Assembly: GCF_027887165.1 (NCBI RefSeq)
Contig: NC_077232.1
Coordinates: 17,235,755-17,299,754 of the forward strand
Source of the DNA: Monodelphis domestica
Lineage: Eukaryota > Chordata > Mammalia > Didelphimorphia > Didelphidae
Direction: 5' to 3'
DNA: 64,000 nucleotides
The translations under genes and the position numbers were made by a program. Numbering within the stretch: position 1 is the first letter of the stretch; every line of letters starts with the position of its first letter. The notes below the pieces were generated by a model. That model saw only the letters and a list, made by a program, of their open reading frames with translations. It was not told where the DNA came from and searched no databases. Below are positions 12,352-24,672 of this stretch, in pieces.

Positions 12352-13293
12352 ATGAATATGGGAAGAAATGATACTTCTGTAATTACATTCATCCTCCAAG
12401 GAATCTCAGACCAACCAGAGATGCAAGTCATCTTCTTTTTACTGTTCCTGGGAATCTATGTCATGACTTTGACTTGGAACTTAGGACTTACTGTCCTCAT
12501 CAGGAGTGACTCCCAACTTCATTCCCCTATGTACTTCTTCCTTAGTTTTCTGTCCTTTGTAGACATCTGCTACTCTTCCTCTATTTCCCCAAGGATGCTC
12601 TCTGACTTCTTCCTGGAAGAAAAAACAATTTCCTTATTGGCCTGTGCTACTCAGTATTTCTTTGTGGCCTGGATGGCATTGGCTGAGTGTTGTCTGTTGG
12701 CGGTCATGGCATATGACCGTTATGTGGCCATCTATAGTCCACTGAGATATTCTACCATCATGCATCTGCCAATCTGTGGAAAGTTAGTGGCTGGGGCCTA
12801 TATGGCTGGGTGCCTGGGGAGCTTAGTCCAAACAACAGCTGGTTTCCATATCCATTTTTGTGGGCCAAATATAATTAATCATTTTTTCTGTGATATACCT
12901 CAGATCATAGCCCTGTCCTGCTCTAATCCTTTCATCAATCAAATCATGGTGTTTGTGGCAGCAGTTTGCATTGGGCTGTTCTCATTCCTTTTTGTCATCA
13001 TGTCCTATGTGTATATCACAGTCACTATCCTGAAAATGCCCTCAGCCAAGGGAAGGACAAAGGCCTTCAACACCTGTGCCTCCCACCTGACTGCTGTTAC
13101 TCTCTTCTTTGGGACTGCCTTTTCTGTTTACCTGCGTCCCAACTCTGGCCATTCCCAACACCTGGACAAGGTGTTGTCTGTCTTCTATGCCATCCTCATT
13201 CCCATGCTGAACCCCCTGATCTACAGCCTCAGGAATAAAGAAATCAAAGATGCTCTCAAGAGGCTCATGAAAAGGAGGAAGTTTCCCCAATAA
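12352..13293 (+). CDS. Olfactory receptor, class II, OR5A/OR5AN-like (copy A, intact)
   Basis: This is an intact single-exon seven-transmembrane odorant receptor of 313 residues, the usual OR length. Such receptors sit in the ciliary membrane of olfactory neurons and signal through Golf. Seen in the sequence: N-glycosylation sequon NDT at 6-8; TM1 with the conserved N43 (TWNLG); PMYFFLS at 59-65; C98 at the top of TM3; MAYDRYVAI at 119-127; extracellular-loop cysteines near 170, 180 and 190; SY at 218-219; KAFNTCASH at 237-245; [12 protein letters not shown] at 284-295. The wording around TM1 and PMYFF matches what I recall of human OR5A1/OR5A2/OR5AN1, but the ligand is unknown. The first ATG is 12352. 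The next in-frame ATG (12358, MGRN) is the one kept in all three copies and may be the real start. A splice acceptor lies just upstream, and two AATAAA motifs follow the stop. Confidence 0.95.
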   Translation: MNMGRNDTSVITFILQGISDQPEMQVIFFLLFLGIYVMTLTWNLGLTVLIRSDSQLHSPMYFFLSFLSFVDICYSSSISPRMLSDFFLEEKTISLLACATQYFFVAWMALAECCLLAVMAYDRYVAIYSPLRYSTIMHLPICGKLVAGAYMAGCLGSLVQTTAGFHIHFCGPNIINHFFCDIPQIIALSCSNPFINQIMVFVAAVCIGLFSFLFVIMSYVYITVTILKMPSAKGRTKAFNTCASHLTAVTLFFGTAFSVYLRPNSGHSQHLDKVLSVFYAILIPMLNPLIYSLRNKEIKDALKRLMKRRKFPQ

Positions 13294-13326
13294 TTTTGCT
13301 TCTAGTCATTTTTATTATAATTAATT

Positions 13327-13344
13327 AATAAATCATATAATAAA
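13327..13344 (+). promoter_or_regulatory. Candidate polyadenylation signals after OR copy A
   Basis: Two AATAAA hexamers (13327-13332 and 13339-13344) lie 34 and 46 bases after the stop. Copy C carries the same pair after its stop. In AT-rich DNA this could be chance, so the call is tentative. Confidence 0.35.
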
Positions 13345-13745
13345 TATGGGGGTGGATTTCTGTGATTTAAGTCGTAAAGGGAAGGTGGAGTGTTGAAACT
13401 CCCTTCACTGATGAATATGGCAACTCATTTCTAGCTGATAGTCTTAGAGTTGCCTTAGGGCCCTGAAAGCTTAAGAAAATGTTCAATTATCATGAAGTTA
13501 TTAAGTCATATGTAGAACTTGAATCCAGGTCATACTGAGACCCCAGAAAATCTCTCATCCTCTTCACCAAACTTACTTTTTAAAATGTGCATACCTTCCA
13601 ATTATGACTGTTCTGTGAAAAGTGTATTCAAATACATTAGTGAGGGCTTTTATTTGGATCATTAAAGGATATGAGAATGAGTTTCTATTTGATAGCCTTA
13701 ATATTGACCTAGCATCTTCATTATGCTTAAAAGAACTAAAAGAAG

Positions 13746-13943
13746 TTGGCAGCTGGGTAGCTCAGTGGTTAGAAAGTCAGGCCTAAATATGGGAGGTCCT
13801 AGGTTCAAATTTGGCCTCAGACACTTCCCAGCTGTATGACCCTGGGCAAGTCACTTAACCCCCACTGCCTAACCCTTACCACTCTTCTGACTTGGAACAA
13901 ATACACATTATTGATTCCAAGATGGAAGGTAAGGTTTTAAAAC
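13746..13943 (+). mobile_element. tRNA-derived marsupial-type SINE with target duplication
   Basis: A 198-bp SINE: head ggcagctgggtagctcagtgg, with box-B-like ggttcaaattt, body cctgggcaagtcacttaacc, tail gattccaagatggaaggtaag then A-rich. It is flanked by a perfect 16-bp duplication, aaagaactaaaagaag, at 13730-13745 and 13944-13959. Unit C has the empty site (about 62712), so insertion followed the duplication. It resembles opossum SINE1/WSINE-type elements; the family name is from memory. Confidence 0.92.
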
Positions 13944-13959
13944 AAAGAACTAAAAGAAG

Positions 13960-16319
13960 AATCTAGGACCCTGGGTAAATCTTCAATATGTGAATGCATG
14001 GAAGAATTTTTTTAAAGACACAATGACTCAGGATCTAACTGAAGTACAAGTATGTAAACATAATTCACATTTATTTACAACAGTAGGAGATTGTTGAGAA
14101 AATGAATCAGATCATCCGTACCCTCAATAAAGTAAAGGTCCAGATGACAAGGCCAGACACTTTGACCAAGTGATCATACATGTATAAGAAATTAATAGCA
14201 ATAGAATAAGTATAGGAAAAGTCTTCAATGTACAGAAATAAACAGTGCATAAAAATCATGTTCAGATGGAAGAAGGAAATTTGGGCATCCTGCAAGTTTT
14301 CTATAATCACTGAGACTGTTTGTGCCCAAGAGATTAAAATATTTGACAGTTGAGATGAGAGAACAATCCAGCTGTATATCTTCCAATTTAATGGTATGAA
14401 GGAGCAAAGCCCTTCAGGAACTTCAGCTTTGGTATCTATCATAGTGGAGTCTCAAAGATTCTGGAATTGATTTCTTCTCAGTGGCATCCTAGCAGTATAT
14501 CCTGAAGATCTAATTGAAGTGTTGGTTTGGAAAGAATTTTGCCTGCAGTAAATCATTTTTTAAATGAATGGTAACTATTTTGAATGAAGTATGACTTTCC
14601 AATATCAACTGTGATGAGAAATATAATAGGTAGAGCTGGTTCTCAAATAAAATTGTGTAAATGTGATTTTCTTTTCCAGTTGCCTTTAGCTATTCCTAGC
14701 ATGCTCCGGAAATCCACTGATACTTATATATAATTAATCATATATAAGCAACATGTAACATATTTTAATAATTATAAGTAAACTTTCCTAATATTTCATA
14801 TGTTTACCATCTTTGAATTTCATTCAGAGGGATAATTACCTTTATTGATGTAGATTGAAATCTTTCTATATCTAAGAAAATAACCATATGTTTTTGTAAT
14901 GAGGTGGAAAGAAATCAGCATATTATTGGCCAATATCTTTGTGATGAGGCTCTCCATTTAGTCAGACTAGATGCAGACACTCCATCACTGAGCCTGGTCT
15001 GAAAGCCTGCCAATTGGATAGGACTGGCCAGAGCTTACTATTTGCCGGAATAGCCTTTGATAATTCAAGGTCCTCTCCATGTTGTAACAAGGCATTTGAG
15101 CAAAATGGTCATGGAAGAATTCCTCCTTAACTCCACAAAGACAAAACCCTTCCTCACCCATCTTCCTGTAGTGGAGAAAATTAAACAGATGATGAGTATG
15201 ATTACCAATAATACAAGGCTTCAAAACCCTTGAGTTCAAACAGCAATAATGACAAATCGTACTGGATCTGGGATCAAAAGACTCAAGTTCAAATCCAACT
15301 TCTACTTCTTGATCTGAAGTCATCTTGGCCACTGCTGATATGTAAAATGATGATTGTGGACTAAGTGATCTGTAAATCCCTTCTATTCCTTAATCTTCAT
15401 GAACTTATTGTAATTCCATGCTCCTTTTGGAAATTACTTTAATGGAGAAATTTTTAAATATCCTCAAATTCTACTTCATCTCATTGATTATTTGTCTCAT
15501 TCCCTTTGGTGATCACACTGACTGGTCTTGATGATTTTTAAAAAAGGCTCTGCAGGGTATCAATGGGAAAACAACTTTCAGGTTGAGGGAGAAACATGAT
15601 TGTCATTGGAAGTCATGAAACTATGGATATTTTCCAGTTGAGGCCTTCAATCTCCTCTTCTATCCCAGAAATCTTAGAGAAGAAAGAGTGAGAAAATTCT
15701 CAGAGGGCCCTCAAGAATGTCTGATTTTTCCACCAAGATTTTCTTTGGTGGTTCTCTCTAGGGGGTAATCCAGAACTGAAAGAATTCCAGGAGAAAGAAA
15801 GCCAGGAGAGGCTGCTGTTGATAAAAAGGTATCTTTATGAAGAGATCAAGGACAGTTATGGGAGAAGTTCTTTGGGAGCAAATGTAGACCTTGACAAAAA
15901 AGAATGTTAATGGAGGAAATAAGATGTGTTGGAAAAATCACTCCATTCGAGTCAAGAGCCTTGAGTCTTTTGTGTCTTTTGTGCTTATTTATGTGACCTT
16001 GAGGAAATCAGTTTCCTTTTCATGGCCTCAGTTTCTCATCTGTATTCTGATGAAGTTGGATGAGATGGACACTAAACAATTTTCCAGGTTGATATCTTTG
16101 TTACCATGTATGATATTAAATTATTTCATTTTTTGGAATCTCAGTTTAATCATTGGCAAAATGAATGGGCCAATTGACTAATTTCAAATACTTACTTTGT
16201 GCAGACACTATGCAAGGTGCTATAAATATAAATATGAAACACTGACTGCCCTAAAATAGTTTATAGTCTACTCAGTAACTTTCCTATCCCTTCTGATGTG
16301 TGAGAAATGTATCCAACTT
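13960..16319. other. Unit A tail and unique flank, no gene
   Basis: Up to about 14580 this is the unit tail shared with B and C. After that the sequence is unique in the window. Degenerate MIR-like stretches lie near 15250-15390 (ggatctgggatcaaaag, aagttcaaatccaactt) and 15925-16110 (ttggaaaaatcactcc, ggcctcagtttctcatctg). The minus-strand frame 14985-15332 is not recognised as a protein. Confidence 0.5.
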
Positions 16320-16989
16320 TGTAGCAGGGTCTTGCCCCAAAATTGGGAGACTAAAACTCCATTTAGGCCAGAAGTAAGAAAAGAATTTTATTTGAAGAAG
16401 TGGCTTATAAAAGTCTTTTAAAATAGTTGGTGGAATAGTCTGTAGTCTACTCAGGTAGTCTTAAGGTCAATGGATAAGTCCAGGGGCTCATCGGTTAGAC
16501 TGTTTGAGCTGATAGTATGGAGTTGCAGCTCCTTTGAGGAGTGGAAACTTGCACACTCTATGGATCAAGGTTGGTATAGTTATTGGGGTCTGGTATCTTA
16601 GCATCTCCCTTTCCAAATTCAAGTGGAGATATATCTTAAGGATTAAGGAGTATGTACATGTTTGGAGATCTCAGTGTGCAGGCTCCTTGTTCCTCCATTG
16701 TCTACCTTGTCATCATTTGTCAGGGAGAGGTCTTGATGGCCTTCCAGAGTGGGAACATGGGGAGGAGATATGGTATATTGGAGAACCACTATAGGTAATA
16801 AATAATTTTTAAGAACAATATAAACAATTAGTAAAACAGAATGGGCACAATGCTGATGCATAGCATAGAATGTTAACAATATGGTACACAGAGTGGATAA
16901 CTAAACAATCTACAATTCATATTTGGTTAATGCTGAAAATACAGGTGTTGCAGTTGATATTTAACTAGTGCTAACTAGTGAGAAATGCA
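16320..16989 (-). mobile_element. Solo LTR of an endogenous retrovirus-like element
   Basis: A 670-bp block starting tgtagcagg and ending aaatgca (TG...CA), flanked by a 5-bp target repeat aactt at 16315-16319 and 16990-16994. On the minus strand an AATAAA-type signal lies near the end, which suggests that orientation. No internal region remains. A 5-bp target repeat fits ERVL/MaLR-type elements, an inference. It is a fossil. Confidence 0.7.
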
Positions 16990-16994
16990 AACTT

Positions 16995-18104
16995 TTAGAG
17001 TATGAGGGTCCCATTCCTATTACTACCCCTTTCTGCCCACTGCCAGCCCACATCACTTCCAGTTCTAAATCTCATTGCTGCCATATAGGGAAAAATGTAA
17101 TCCTTATAATGTCAAGTGAACAATGCGAGTAATGTGGTGAACCGCCCCCCCCCCACACACACACACATTGATCCAAATGGCCATCAGGCTCTTCCTTTGA
17201 AAGAGCTCTCAAAACTAATAGACCTATTGCTGTATACTGCAAAGTAATTAAAAACCTCTTGAAAAAAAACAAATTCTCAGGTGATCCAAAGGATAATTAG
17301 AAACAAAGAAAAGGGTTAGTATAGACTCCATAGGAATGGACAGAATTCTGGATAATGGGGCTATTAGTTTGAATTTCCAGAAGTGTTTTGTTGCAAGGAT
17401 AAAATGTTCTTTTGCTAATGTCATCAGAGTGAACATGTTCCTCATGTAGGCACTGGAGGGCACTCAATCCATTTCTTTCTGGTCATGGAGGCAAGAAAGT
17501 CTATTTATTGTCAAGAATATTAACAACCACAGAACTGCAAAAACCCTCCAAATACAGAATGCCAGAACTGCAGGGGACTCTGGAACATAGAAAGTTAGAC
17601 TGAGAAAAGACATCTGTACATCAGATATAAGATGTGAAAAGGGCCATGTAACCTAGAATATGGGATCTTAGAGACAAAAAAGGCATTAGAAAACATTTAG
17701 TCCATCCTTTTCACTTTAACTTAAAAGGAAACTGAGCAAGGAATTTCCCTAGTGTCGCACAGTAAATTTTAGAAAAGCTAGGATTACAATTGAAATGTAC
17801 TGAGTCTCAGACCAGTGTTTTTCCAGTATTTGTTATTGAAAGAAGTCAATATTTTCCTGCATTCTGTGCAACCTTAGCCAAGTAACCCTCTTGGCCTCAG
17901 TTTATTCATCTTTAAATTGTTATAGGTTATATTTGGGAACTCATAAAGCCTCTTCTAAATTGATTGTCATGTGTTCCTAATCCTAAACTAGGTCAATATC
18001 TGAACTCATATTGTAAAGAATCAAACACCTGAAGAAAATGTCCCCATTCCACTGTATGCAAAGCAAAACCACATTAAAAAAACCATGTGCAAGGTTATAG
18101 AGGA
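16995..18104. other. Unique intergenic sequence
   Basis: Contains a short C-run followed by (CA)n at about 17146-17167, and an old MIR-like stretch at about 17650-17840 (aggaaactgagcaagg, gcacagtaaattttag). No gene seen. Confidence 0.5.
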
Positions 18105-18597
18105 AGGAGATGGAATGATGAGGCATACTTTCAAAATCTATGGGATGCAGCCAAAGCAGTACTCAGGGGGAAATTTATATCCTTGAGTTCATATATTAAT
18201 AAATTAGGGAGGGCAGTGGTTAATGAATTGGACATGCAAATTAAAAAAAAAACTTGCAATCAAACAAATTAAAAATCCCCAGATGAAAAATAAATTGGAG
18301 ATCCTAAAAATTAAGTGAGAAATTAATAAAAGCAAAAGAACTATTGATTTAATAAATAAGACTAGAGAAGCTGGTACTTTGAAAAAACAAATAAAATAGA
18401 TAGGGTACTGGTTAATCTAATAAAAAAAGGAAAGGTGAAAACCAAATTAACAATATCAAAAATGAGAAGGGCAACCTCATCTCTAATAATGAGGAAATTA
18501 AGGCAATTATTAAGAACTATTTTGCCCAATTATATGTCAATAAATATGTCAGTCTAGGTGACATAGGTGATTATTTGCAAAAATATAAATTTCCTAG

Positions 18598-19381
18598 TGT
18601 ATTAAAAATATATTAGAAGGAAGTTTTGTGCCCCCAAAGGAAGCTTGGACTTTCCATATGAAGAGGGAGAAAAAGAGGAGAACCCCCCTATCAAAGCAGG
18701 GTTCAAGGGAGACAGCAGATGTAATAGGTTGGCTCAGAGAGAGGAGAGGGTGTTTGAAGATTTTCCCCATCTTCCTTCCCTCCTTAGCTAAAACTGCTCT
18801 TCCCAATTCACTCTTGTCCCTCTTGTTCCCCCTGCACTACTCAAGATCAAAAGATCTCCCCTTGATTCATTCACTCACACTCAGCTTGGAGAACAGATAA
18901 CTTTAATGTTAACTCAATCAGGTAAAACAAAGGAAACAATGGGCAGGGAAGAATGGGAAAAGGAAAAGTGGGAAAAGAGAGTCTCTGTCTCTATCTAAAA
19001 CCATTTTCCTCCCTCCTTCAGTTTTGGGGGGAACTCAGGCCTTGGCAGCCTGAGCTTCCTGAGAGAGTCAGGTTGACTCGCCTCTGGGCAATAGGAGCTG
19101 AGGTAAAGTTTGCTCAGGTTTCTCTTCAGAAGGCCCTTCAATTGGGAAATGTTGGGGGGAAAGATTTCCAGTCACCAGCAGGAAAAATGAGTAACCCTCA
19201 GGAGAAAGTCTTTTTCTCAACTTCTCTCTTTGACTTCTCAAGACTGAGAGCCCTCAGTGCTCTCCCAGTCCAAGTCTTCTCCTCCTCTGGAATCCACTCC
19301 TGAGTCCCTCCCCCATAAAGGTGATCAAGTTTACATACTCTTCAGCTTGGCACTTTTTCTCTAGTGCCAGCCGCTGTCACA
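18598..19381. mobile_element. Solo LTR inserted in L1 ORF2
   Basis: A 784-bp block beginning tgtattaaaa and ending gctgtcaca (TG...CA). It interrupts the L1 text (aaatttcctag | ctagattaaaagaa), with the 4-bp target ctag repeated at 18594-18597 and 19382-19385. A 4-bp repeat fits ERV1-like elements. No internal sequence remains. It is younger than the L1 that hosts it. The plus- and minus-strand frames within it are not host genes. Confidence 0.8.
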
Positions 19382-19791
19382 CTAGATTAAAAGAAAAAAG
19401 AAATAGAATACTTAAATAATTACATATTGGAAAAAGAAATTGAACACGCCATCAAAGAATTCCCTAAGAAAAGAATCCTCAGGGCCAGATGGATTCATAA
19501 GTGAATTCTATCAAACATTTAAAGAACAACTAGCTGCAATAGAAAACAAACTATTTGATGAAATGAGGAAAGAAGAAATTTTGCCAAATTCCTTTTATGA
19601 AACAAATACGGTACTTATTCCAAAGCCAGGCAGATCAAAAATAGAGAAAGAAAACTACCAACCAATCTCCTTAATCAACAGAGATGCAGAAATCTTAAAT
19701 AAAATGCTAGAAAAAGGACTCCACCAAGTGATCACAAAGATTTTTCACTATGATCAGGTGGGATTTCTACTAGGAATGCAAGGATGGCTTA

Positions 19792-19818
19792 ATATTGGGA
19801 ATATTGGGAATATTGGGA
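19792..19818 (+). repeat. 9-bp tandem triplication within L1 ORF2
   Basis: The unit atattggga occurs three times in a row inside the RT region, adding residues without changing the frame. Confidence 0.85.
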
Positions 19819-20500
19819 AACCTATCCACATAATTGATCATATCAACAACCAAACCAACAGAAACCACATGATTATATCAATAGATACAGAAAAAGCCTT
19901 TGACAAAATATAACACTCATTCCTTTTAAAAACACTAGAAAATATAGAAATAGAAAAGCTTTTCCTGAAAATACTAAACAGTATATATTTAAAACCATCA
20001 GCAAGTATCATTTGTAAAATAGATAAATTATAAGCCTTCCCAATAAGAACAGGAGTGAAACTAGGATACCGATTATCACCTCTATTATTTAACATTGTAC
20101 TAGAACTGTAGCAATCAGAGAAAAAAGAAAATTGAAGGTATTAAAATAGGCATTAAGGAAGCTAAACTATCACTCTTTGCAGATGATATAATGGTCTACT
20201 TGAAGAATCCTAAAGAATCAACTAAAAAGCTAATGGAAATAACCAACAACTTTAGCAAAGCTGCAGTATATAACATAAACCCATATAAATCACCAGCATT
20301 TCTATATATTTCCAATATTTCTCAGCAGCAAGAGTTAGAAAGAGAAAATTCCATTTGAAATCACCCAAGATAATATAAAATATTTAGTAATTTATTTGCC
20401 AAGCAAACACTGGAACTATATGAGCACAACTACAAAACACTTTCCACACAATTAAAACTAGATCTAAATAATTGAAAAAAATCATCATTTGCTCATGGGT

Positions 20501-20548
20501 AGGATGAGCTAACATGATAAAAATAGGATGAGCTAACATGATAAAAAT
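20501..20548 (+). repeat. 24-bp tandem duplication within L1
   Basis: A 24-base block starting aggatgagctaacatg is present twice, perfectly, in tandem. Other L1 copies (for example antisense near 26430) have it once. Confidence 0.9.
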
Positions 20549-21633
20549 GACAATCCTACCCAAAATAATTTACTTATTCAGTGACATACCCATCAAACTA
20601 TCAAGAAAGTTTTTCACTGAATTAGGAAAATTATAACAAAGCTCATTTGGAAGAACTAAAGATCAAGGATATCAAGGGAAATAAAAAAATGTGAAGGTTG
20701 GGAGCAGATATTAAACTGTACTCTAAAGCACTGGTCATGAAAACATTATGGTACTGACTAAGAGACAGAAAAGAGGATCAGTGGAATAGATTTTAGGTAA
20801 ATGACCTCAGCAAGATAGTGTATAATAATCCCAAAGATCTCAGTTTTGGGGACAAGATACACTAATTGACAAAAACTGCTGGGAAAACTGGAAAAGAGTA
20901 TAGTAGAGATTAGGTTTAGATCAACATCTTATACCTTACACTAAGATAAAAATTTGAATGGGTGAATGACAAATATAAAGAAGGAAACTAAACAAATTAG
21001 GTGAACATAGAATAGTTTACCTGTTAGATCTATGGGAAAGGAAAGATTTTAAGACCAAGCAAGAGATAGAGAATATTGCAAAATGTAAAATAAAAATTTT
21101 GATTATATTAAGTTAAAAAGTTATAATACAACCAATACAACCAAAATTAAAATGGAAGCAACAAATTGGGGAAAAATCTTTATAAAAAACCTCTGGCAAA
21201 GGCCTAATTACTCCAATTAATAAGGAGCTAAATCAATTGTGCAAAAAAACCAAGCCATTCCCCAATTGATAAAATGGGCAATGGAAATGCATAGTCAATT
21301 TTCAGACAAAGAAATCAAAACTATCAATAAATACATGAGAAAGTGTTCTAAATCTCTTATAATTAGAGAAATGCAAATCAAAACAACTCAAAGGTACCAC
21401 CTCACACCTAAGAGATTGATTAATATGACAACAAAGAAAATTAATGAATGGTGCATGGGATGTGGCAAAATTGGGTCATTAAGGTACTGCTGGTGAAGTT
21501 GTAAATTGATTCAACCATTCTGGAAGGCAATTTGGAACTATGCCCAAAAGGCATTCAAAGATTGCCTGCTCTTTCATCCAGCCATACCACTACTGAGTTT
21601 ATATTCCCAAAGAGATAAGGAAAAAGACTTGTA

Positions 21634-21636
21634 CAC

Positions 21637-21687
<51 letters not shown>
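21634..21687. repeat. (CA)n microsatellite within L1
   Basis: About 26 CA units, expanded from gtacacacacgcac in the L1 ORF2 C-terminal region. Confidence 0.95.
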
Positions 21688-21690
<3 letters not shown>

Positions 21691-22509
21691 TTGTGATCTT
21701 TGTAGTGGCAAAAAAAAATTGAAAATGAGGGGGATACCCTTTGGTTGGGGAATGACTGACCAAATTGTGGTATCTGTTGGTGATGGAATACTATTGTGAT
21801 AAAAGGAATAATGAACTGAAGGAATTCCATGTGAACTGGATGGACATCTAGGAATTGATGCAGAATGAAAAGAGCAGAACCAGGAGAGCATTATACACAG
21901 AGATGGATACACTGTGGCACAATTCAATATAGTAGATTTCTCTACTGGAAGCAATGCAAAGATCCAGGACAATTCTGAGGGACTTATGAAAAAGAATTCT
22001 GAGGGCCCTATGAGAAAGAACTGTGGGAGTAAAAACACAGAAGGAAAACAACTGCTTGATCACATGGTTCTATGGGGATATGATTCTGGATGTAGACTCT
22101 AAACAATCATCCTAGTGCAAATATTAATAATATGGAAATAGGTCTTGATCTATGATCATGTAAAATGATACATGTAAAACTCAGTGTAATTGCTCATTGG
22201 ATATGGGAGGGGGATAGAAGGTGGGGAGGAAAAAAAACATAATTCATGTAATCATGGAAAAATATTCTAAATTAATGAAATAAACTTAAAAAATAAACAT
22301 CTGCCTTGTTCAAAATTAGTGTTATTCTCCCTGGGGTGGGAGAGTGAATTTAAAAATATACATGCCTTGTTCTAAACTCCATTGAGCCTTAAGTCAAAGG
22401 GGAATAAACCATTAAAACTATATCAATTTCCCACCAGGGGATAGAACCCACTCTGTTAATTAGTTCTTTAATCAAATTTTATTAACTTAGAGTTATCTTA
22501 CATGTCCAA

Positions 22510-24672
22510 AGCATAGAATCATGGACTTAACTCTGGAAGGGATCAAGGGAAACCCCTAGTCAAAATTCTCATTTTTACATTAGAGAAAATTGAGACCCAA
22601 AAAAGTTAAGTGATTTCCAAAATTCATAAAGGCAGTCACTAATAGAACCAGGAATAGGAATGTTGTACTCTAAAGGCAATGTAATTTGAGGGCTTTTGAA
22701 GACAATGGAGAGAATCTTTGCCCTGCATCAACTTCACAGATTTATAGAAGAGAACTTGGAGGTCACCTGCCCCAAGGCCCTCAGGTTTTTCTCTTTCTTT
22801 TTCTCCCAGCATTAATGGAACTGTAGATTTTGAGAGCACCAAAAAAATTTAGTAGCTATCTAGTCCCAGATATTGATTAAAGGAATCCCTGCCACAATAA
22901 TCCCAATAAATGGTCACCCAGCATTTCCTTGATGTACAAGATGGTGTAAACCTTAAAATTTCTTAGACTTATTAATGTTGGAAATTTCCCCATTGGGAAA
23001 TTTCATACTTGAAAAAATTTCCTACTGATAGTAAGAACTCTATTGGAATGTGAAACTCCTTGGCATGGGAGGGTCCTTCTCCTCCCTACTTAAGACTACT
23101 TTAGGACAGAAACCTTTTGCTAAACAATGAAAAGGGCTTTGACCTATGCTTAAGCATAGAACAGGAAGTTCTTTGGGTCATGATTGATTTTAGAATTGAT
23201 ACAATAGAGATACTTGGAATGATAGAACCAGGTCTTGGAAACTACAATCTCCACCCTACTCAGAGTAACAGAATTTAGGAAGGGCTGCAGTAAAGATCAA
23301 GATTTAATTATTTGAGAATATGGCCTTCAACAGACATGTGCAAAGGGGAGAGACCTCTGGGTGGTCCTGGGTTAAGTTAGAGACACCATTGGCACAGGGG
23401 AGACATGGACAGTGATTGGTAGATGTGAGAACTGAGGTGGATGCTCTGAGGAGAGGTGGATGCTCTGAAGGAGGTCTGAGAGGAGAGAGGTCCTGGAGGG
23501 AGAGCTCCTGGAGAGTTCTTGAAGGAGGATGTGGAAGGAGAACTCAGGAGGAGTCAGGAGGAGAATTCTCTGGAAACATTTCTTGAAAGGAGGCTCTCTT
23601 GAAGGTGGAGCCTGAGGTTGGCATGAGAAGCCTTACCTAGAGAGATCTTGGGTGAGTGATAAAACCAACTGACTGTTTTATTCATTCTTATTCCTTTCTT
23701 ACTTTCTCTCTTTTTCTATTGATTAATCAGTGTATTATAAATTAAATTTCTCTATAAAACCCAGTTGGCTTGGGCATATTCATAAATTGGGAATATATTC
23801 CCTGGCGACCATCTTATATTTATATAATCCCAAGACACAGTAGAAAACATATTTCAGCGGTCATAATTGATATATATATTTCCCTTGCTCCCAATCATTT
23901 TAATTATCACAATGGAAAATATAACCCTTTCTAAAGGAAGGACATTCCATTTTTTAGATTCTTTAGCTATCAATAACCTTTATCTTAAGGGACTAAACAT
24001 ATCCTTTCTCAATTTCCTTTCATTGTTTCATTGACCCTCTGGGGTGAATTAGAGCAAGATAATCATTCAAATACCTGGAATATGGCTTTAATTTCCTTCT
24101 CTCAGAGCTTTCTTTATGGGCTCCTTTTCCTTCATATAATAGAGATTCAAAGTCATTCATAACCATGGTTTCCCTCTTTTGGATAATTCTAGCTAATTAA
24201 TTTTCTTCTTAAACTGATATAACAAGATCTGAACCCATTACACTAACTGATCCCTATCATGGACAGAGGTATTATTGTACTATAACCCTTTATTCCTGTA
24301 GATAGCATCTCTCAAATGTAGCCATGATTCTTTCTGGTTTTGTTTTGTTTTTTAGGTTACCACATCATACTGCTGACAGTTTTTGAGCTTGCAAGGCACT
24401 CAAATCCCTAGGACTTTTATTCATGTTTCACTTTGTCTGTCTTACATGCAGATATCTATTCAAGTATCTCCTATATTATATTTGTGAAATTGATATTTGA
24501 GCCAACTATAAGAGTTTATATTTATCCTCCTTGAAATTTGTCTTACATTCAGCACAACCTTCCAGGCATTCAAGGGCTTTGGGGGCTCTGGGAACCTGCT
24601 GCTTTTATCCATTATGTAAGTGATTTCTCCCACCTTTATGCCATCTCATCATTTGATAACATCTGCTTTTTT
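22510..24672 (-). mobile_element. CR1/L3-type LINE remnant (unit D)
   Basis: Same element as in unit A, with the 3' end at catagaatcat (about 22515) and landmarks such as cagagctttctttatggg at 24103 and ggctctgggaacctgctgc at 24583. Interrupted by the solo LTR at 22945. Truncated at 24672 by the antisense L1. Confidence 0.65.
22945..23911 (+). mobile_element. Solo LTR inserted in CR1 (unit D)
   Basis: A 967-bp block, tgtaaacc...attatcaca (TG...CA), flanked by the 4-bp repeat atgg at 22941-22944 and 23912-23915. Unit A (around 3914) gives the uninterrupted site, acaagatggaaaag. A purine-rich middle with gaggtggatgctctga repeated twice (about 23428-23468) and an ATTAAA-type signal near 23740 suggest plus orientation. 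No internal genes remain. It is absent from A, B and C, so it postdates the duplication. Confidence 0.85.

Larger units (their letters stand above)
1083..14580 (+). repeat. Segmental duplication unit A
   Basis: Direct copy of the duplicated block carrying the OR gene at 12352. It aligns by eye with unit C (direct) and unit B (inverted) along nearly its whole length. Private features are an RTE LINE at 1608, a tRNA-derived SINE at 13746, absence of the L1 fragment that B and C share near unit position 4980, and a deletion of about 1 kb near 10845. The right edge fades soon after 14550, where copies B and C carry extra bases. Confidence 0.85.
18105..22292 (+). mobile_element. L1 LINE, 5'-truncated, split by a solo LTR
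   Basis: L1 covering most of ORF2 and the 3' end, on the plus strand; starts inside ORF2 and ends ataaac next to unit D. The RT domain is at 19440-20200 with [39 protein letters not shown] and LFADDIMVYL (FADD at about 20178). The ORF2 C-terminus lies at 21239-21500 and the 3' UTR at about 21700-22292. Many breaks mark it as old. It contains a solo LTR at 18598-19381, a (CA)n at 21634-21687 and small tandem duplications. Unit B carries an L1 3' end at the same unit position (44023), so the insertion is probably shared. Confidence 0.9.
22293..24672 (+). repeat. Partial segmental duplication unit D
   Basis: Matches unit A from about 1083 to 4645 (without the RTE insertion), then is cut off by an antisense L1. 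It holds only CR1-type LINE sequence, split by a solo LTR at 22945-23911. It contains no OR gene. Confidence 0.8.

Noticed and set aside
14985-15332. 115-codon minus-strand frame with several Cys and His
   Set aside because: No regular zinc-binding spacing and partly overlaps MIR-like sequence; no evidence for a gene.
18628-19303. Two plus-strand frames of 90 and 116 codons
   Set aside because: They lie wholly within the solo LTR at 18598-19381 and show no family resemblance.
21506-22038. Frames with long alternating His-Thr or Val-Cys runs
   Set aside because: Produced by the (CA)n repeat inside L1 3' sequence.
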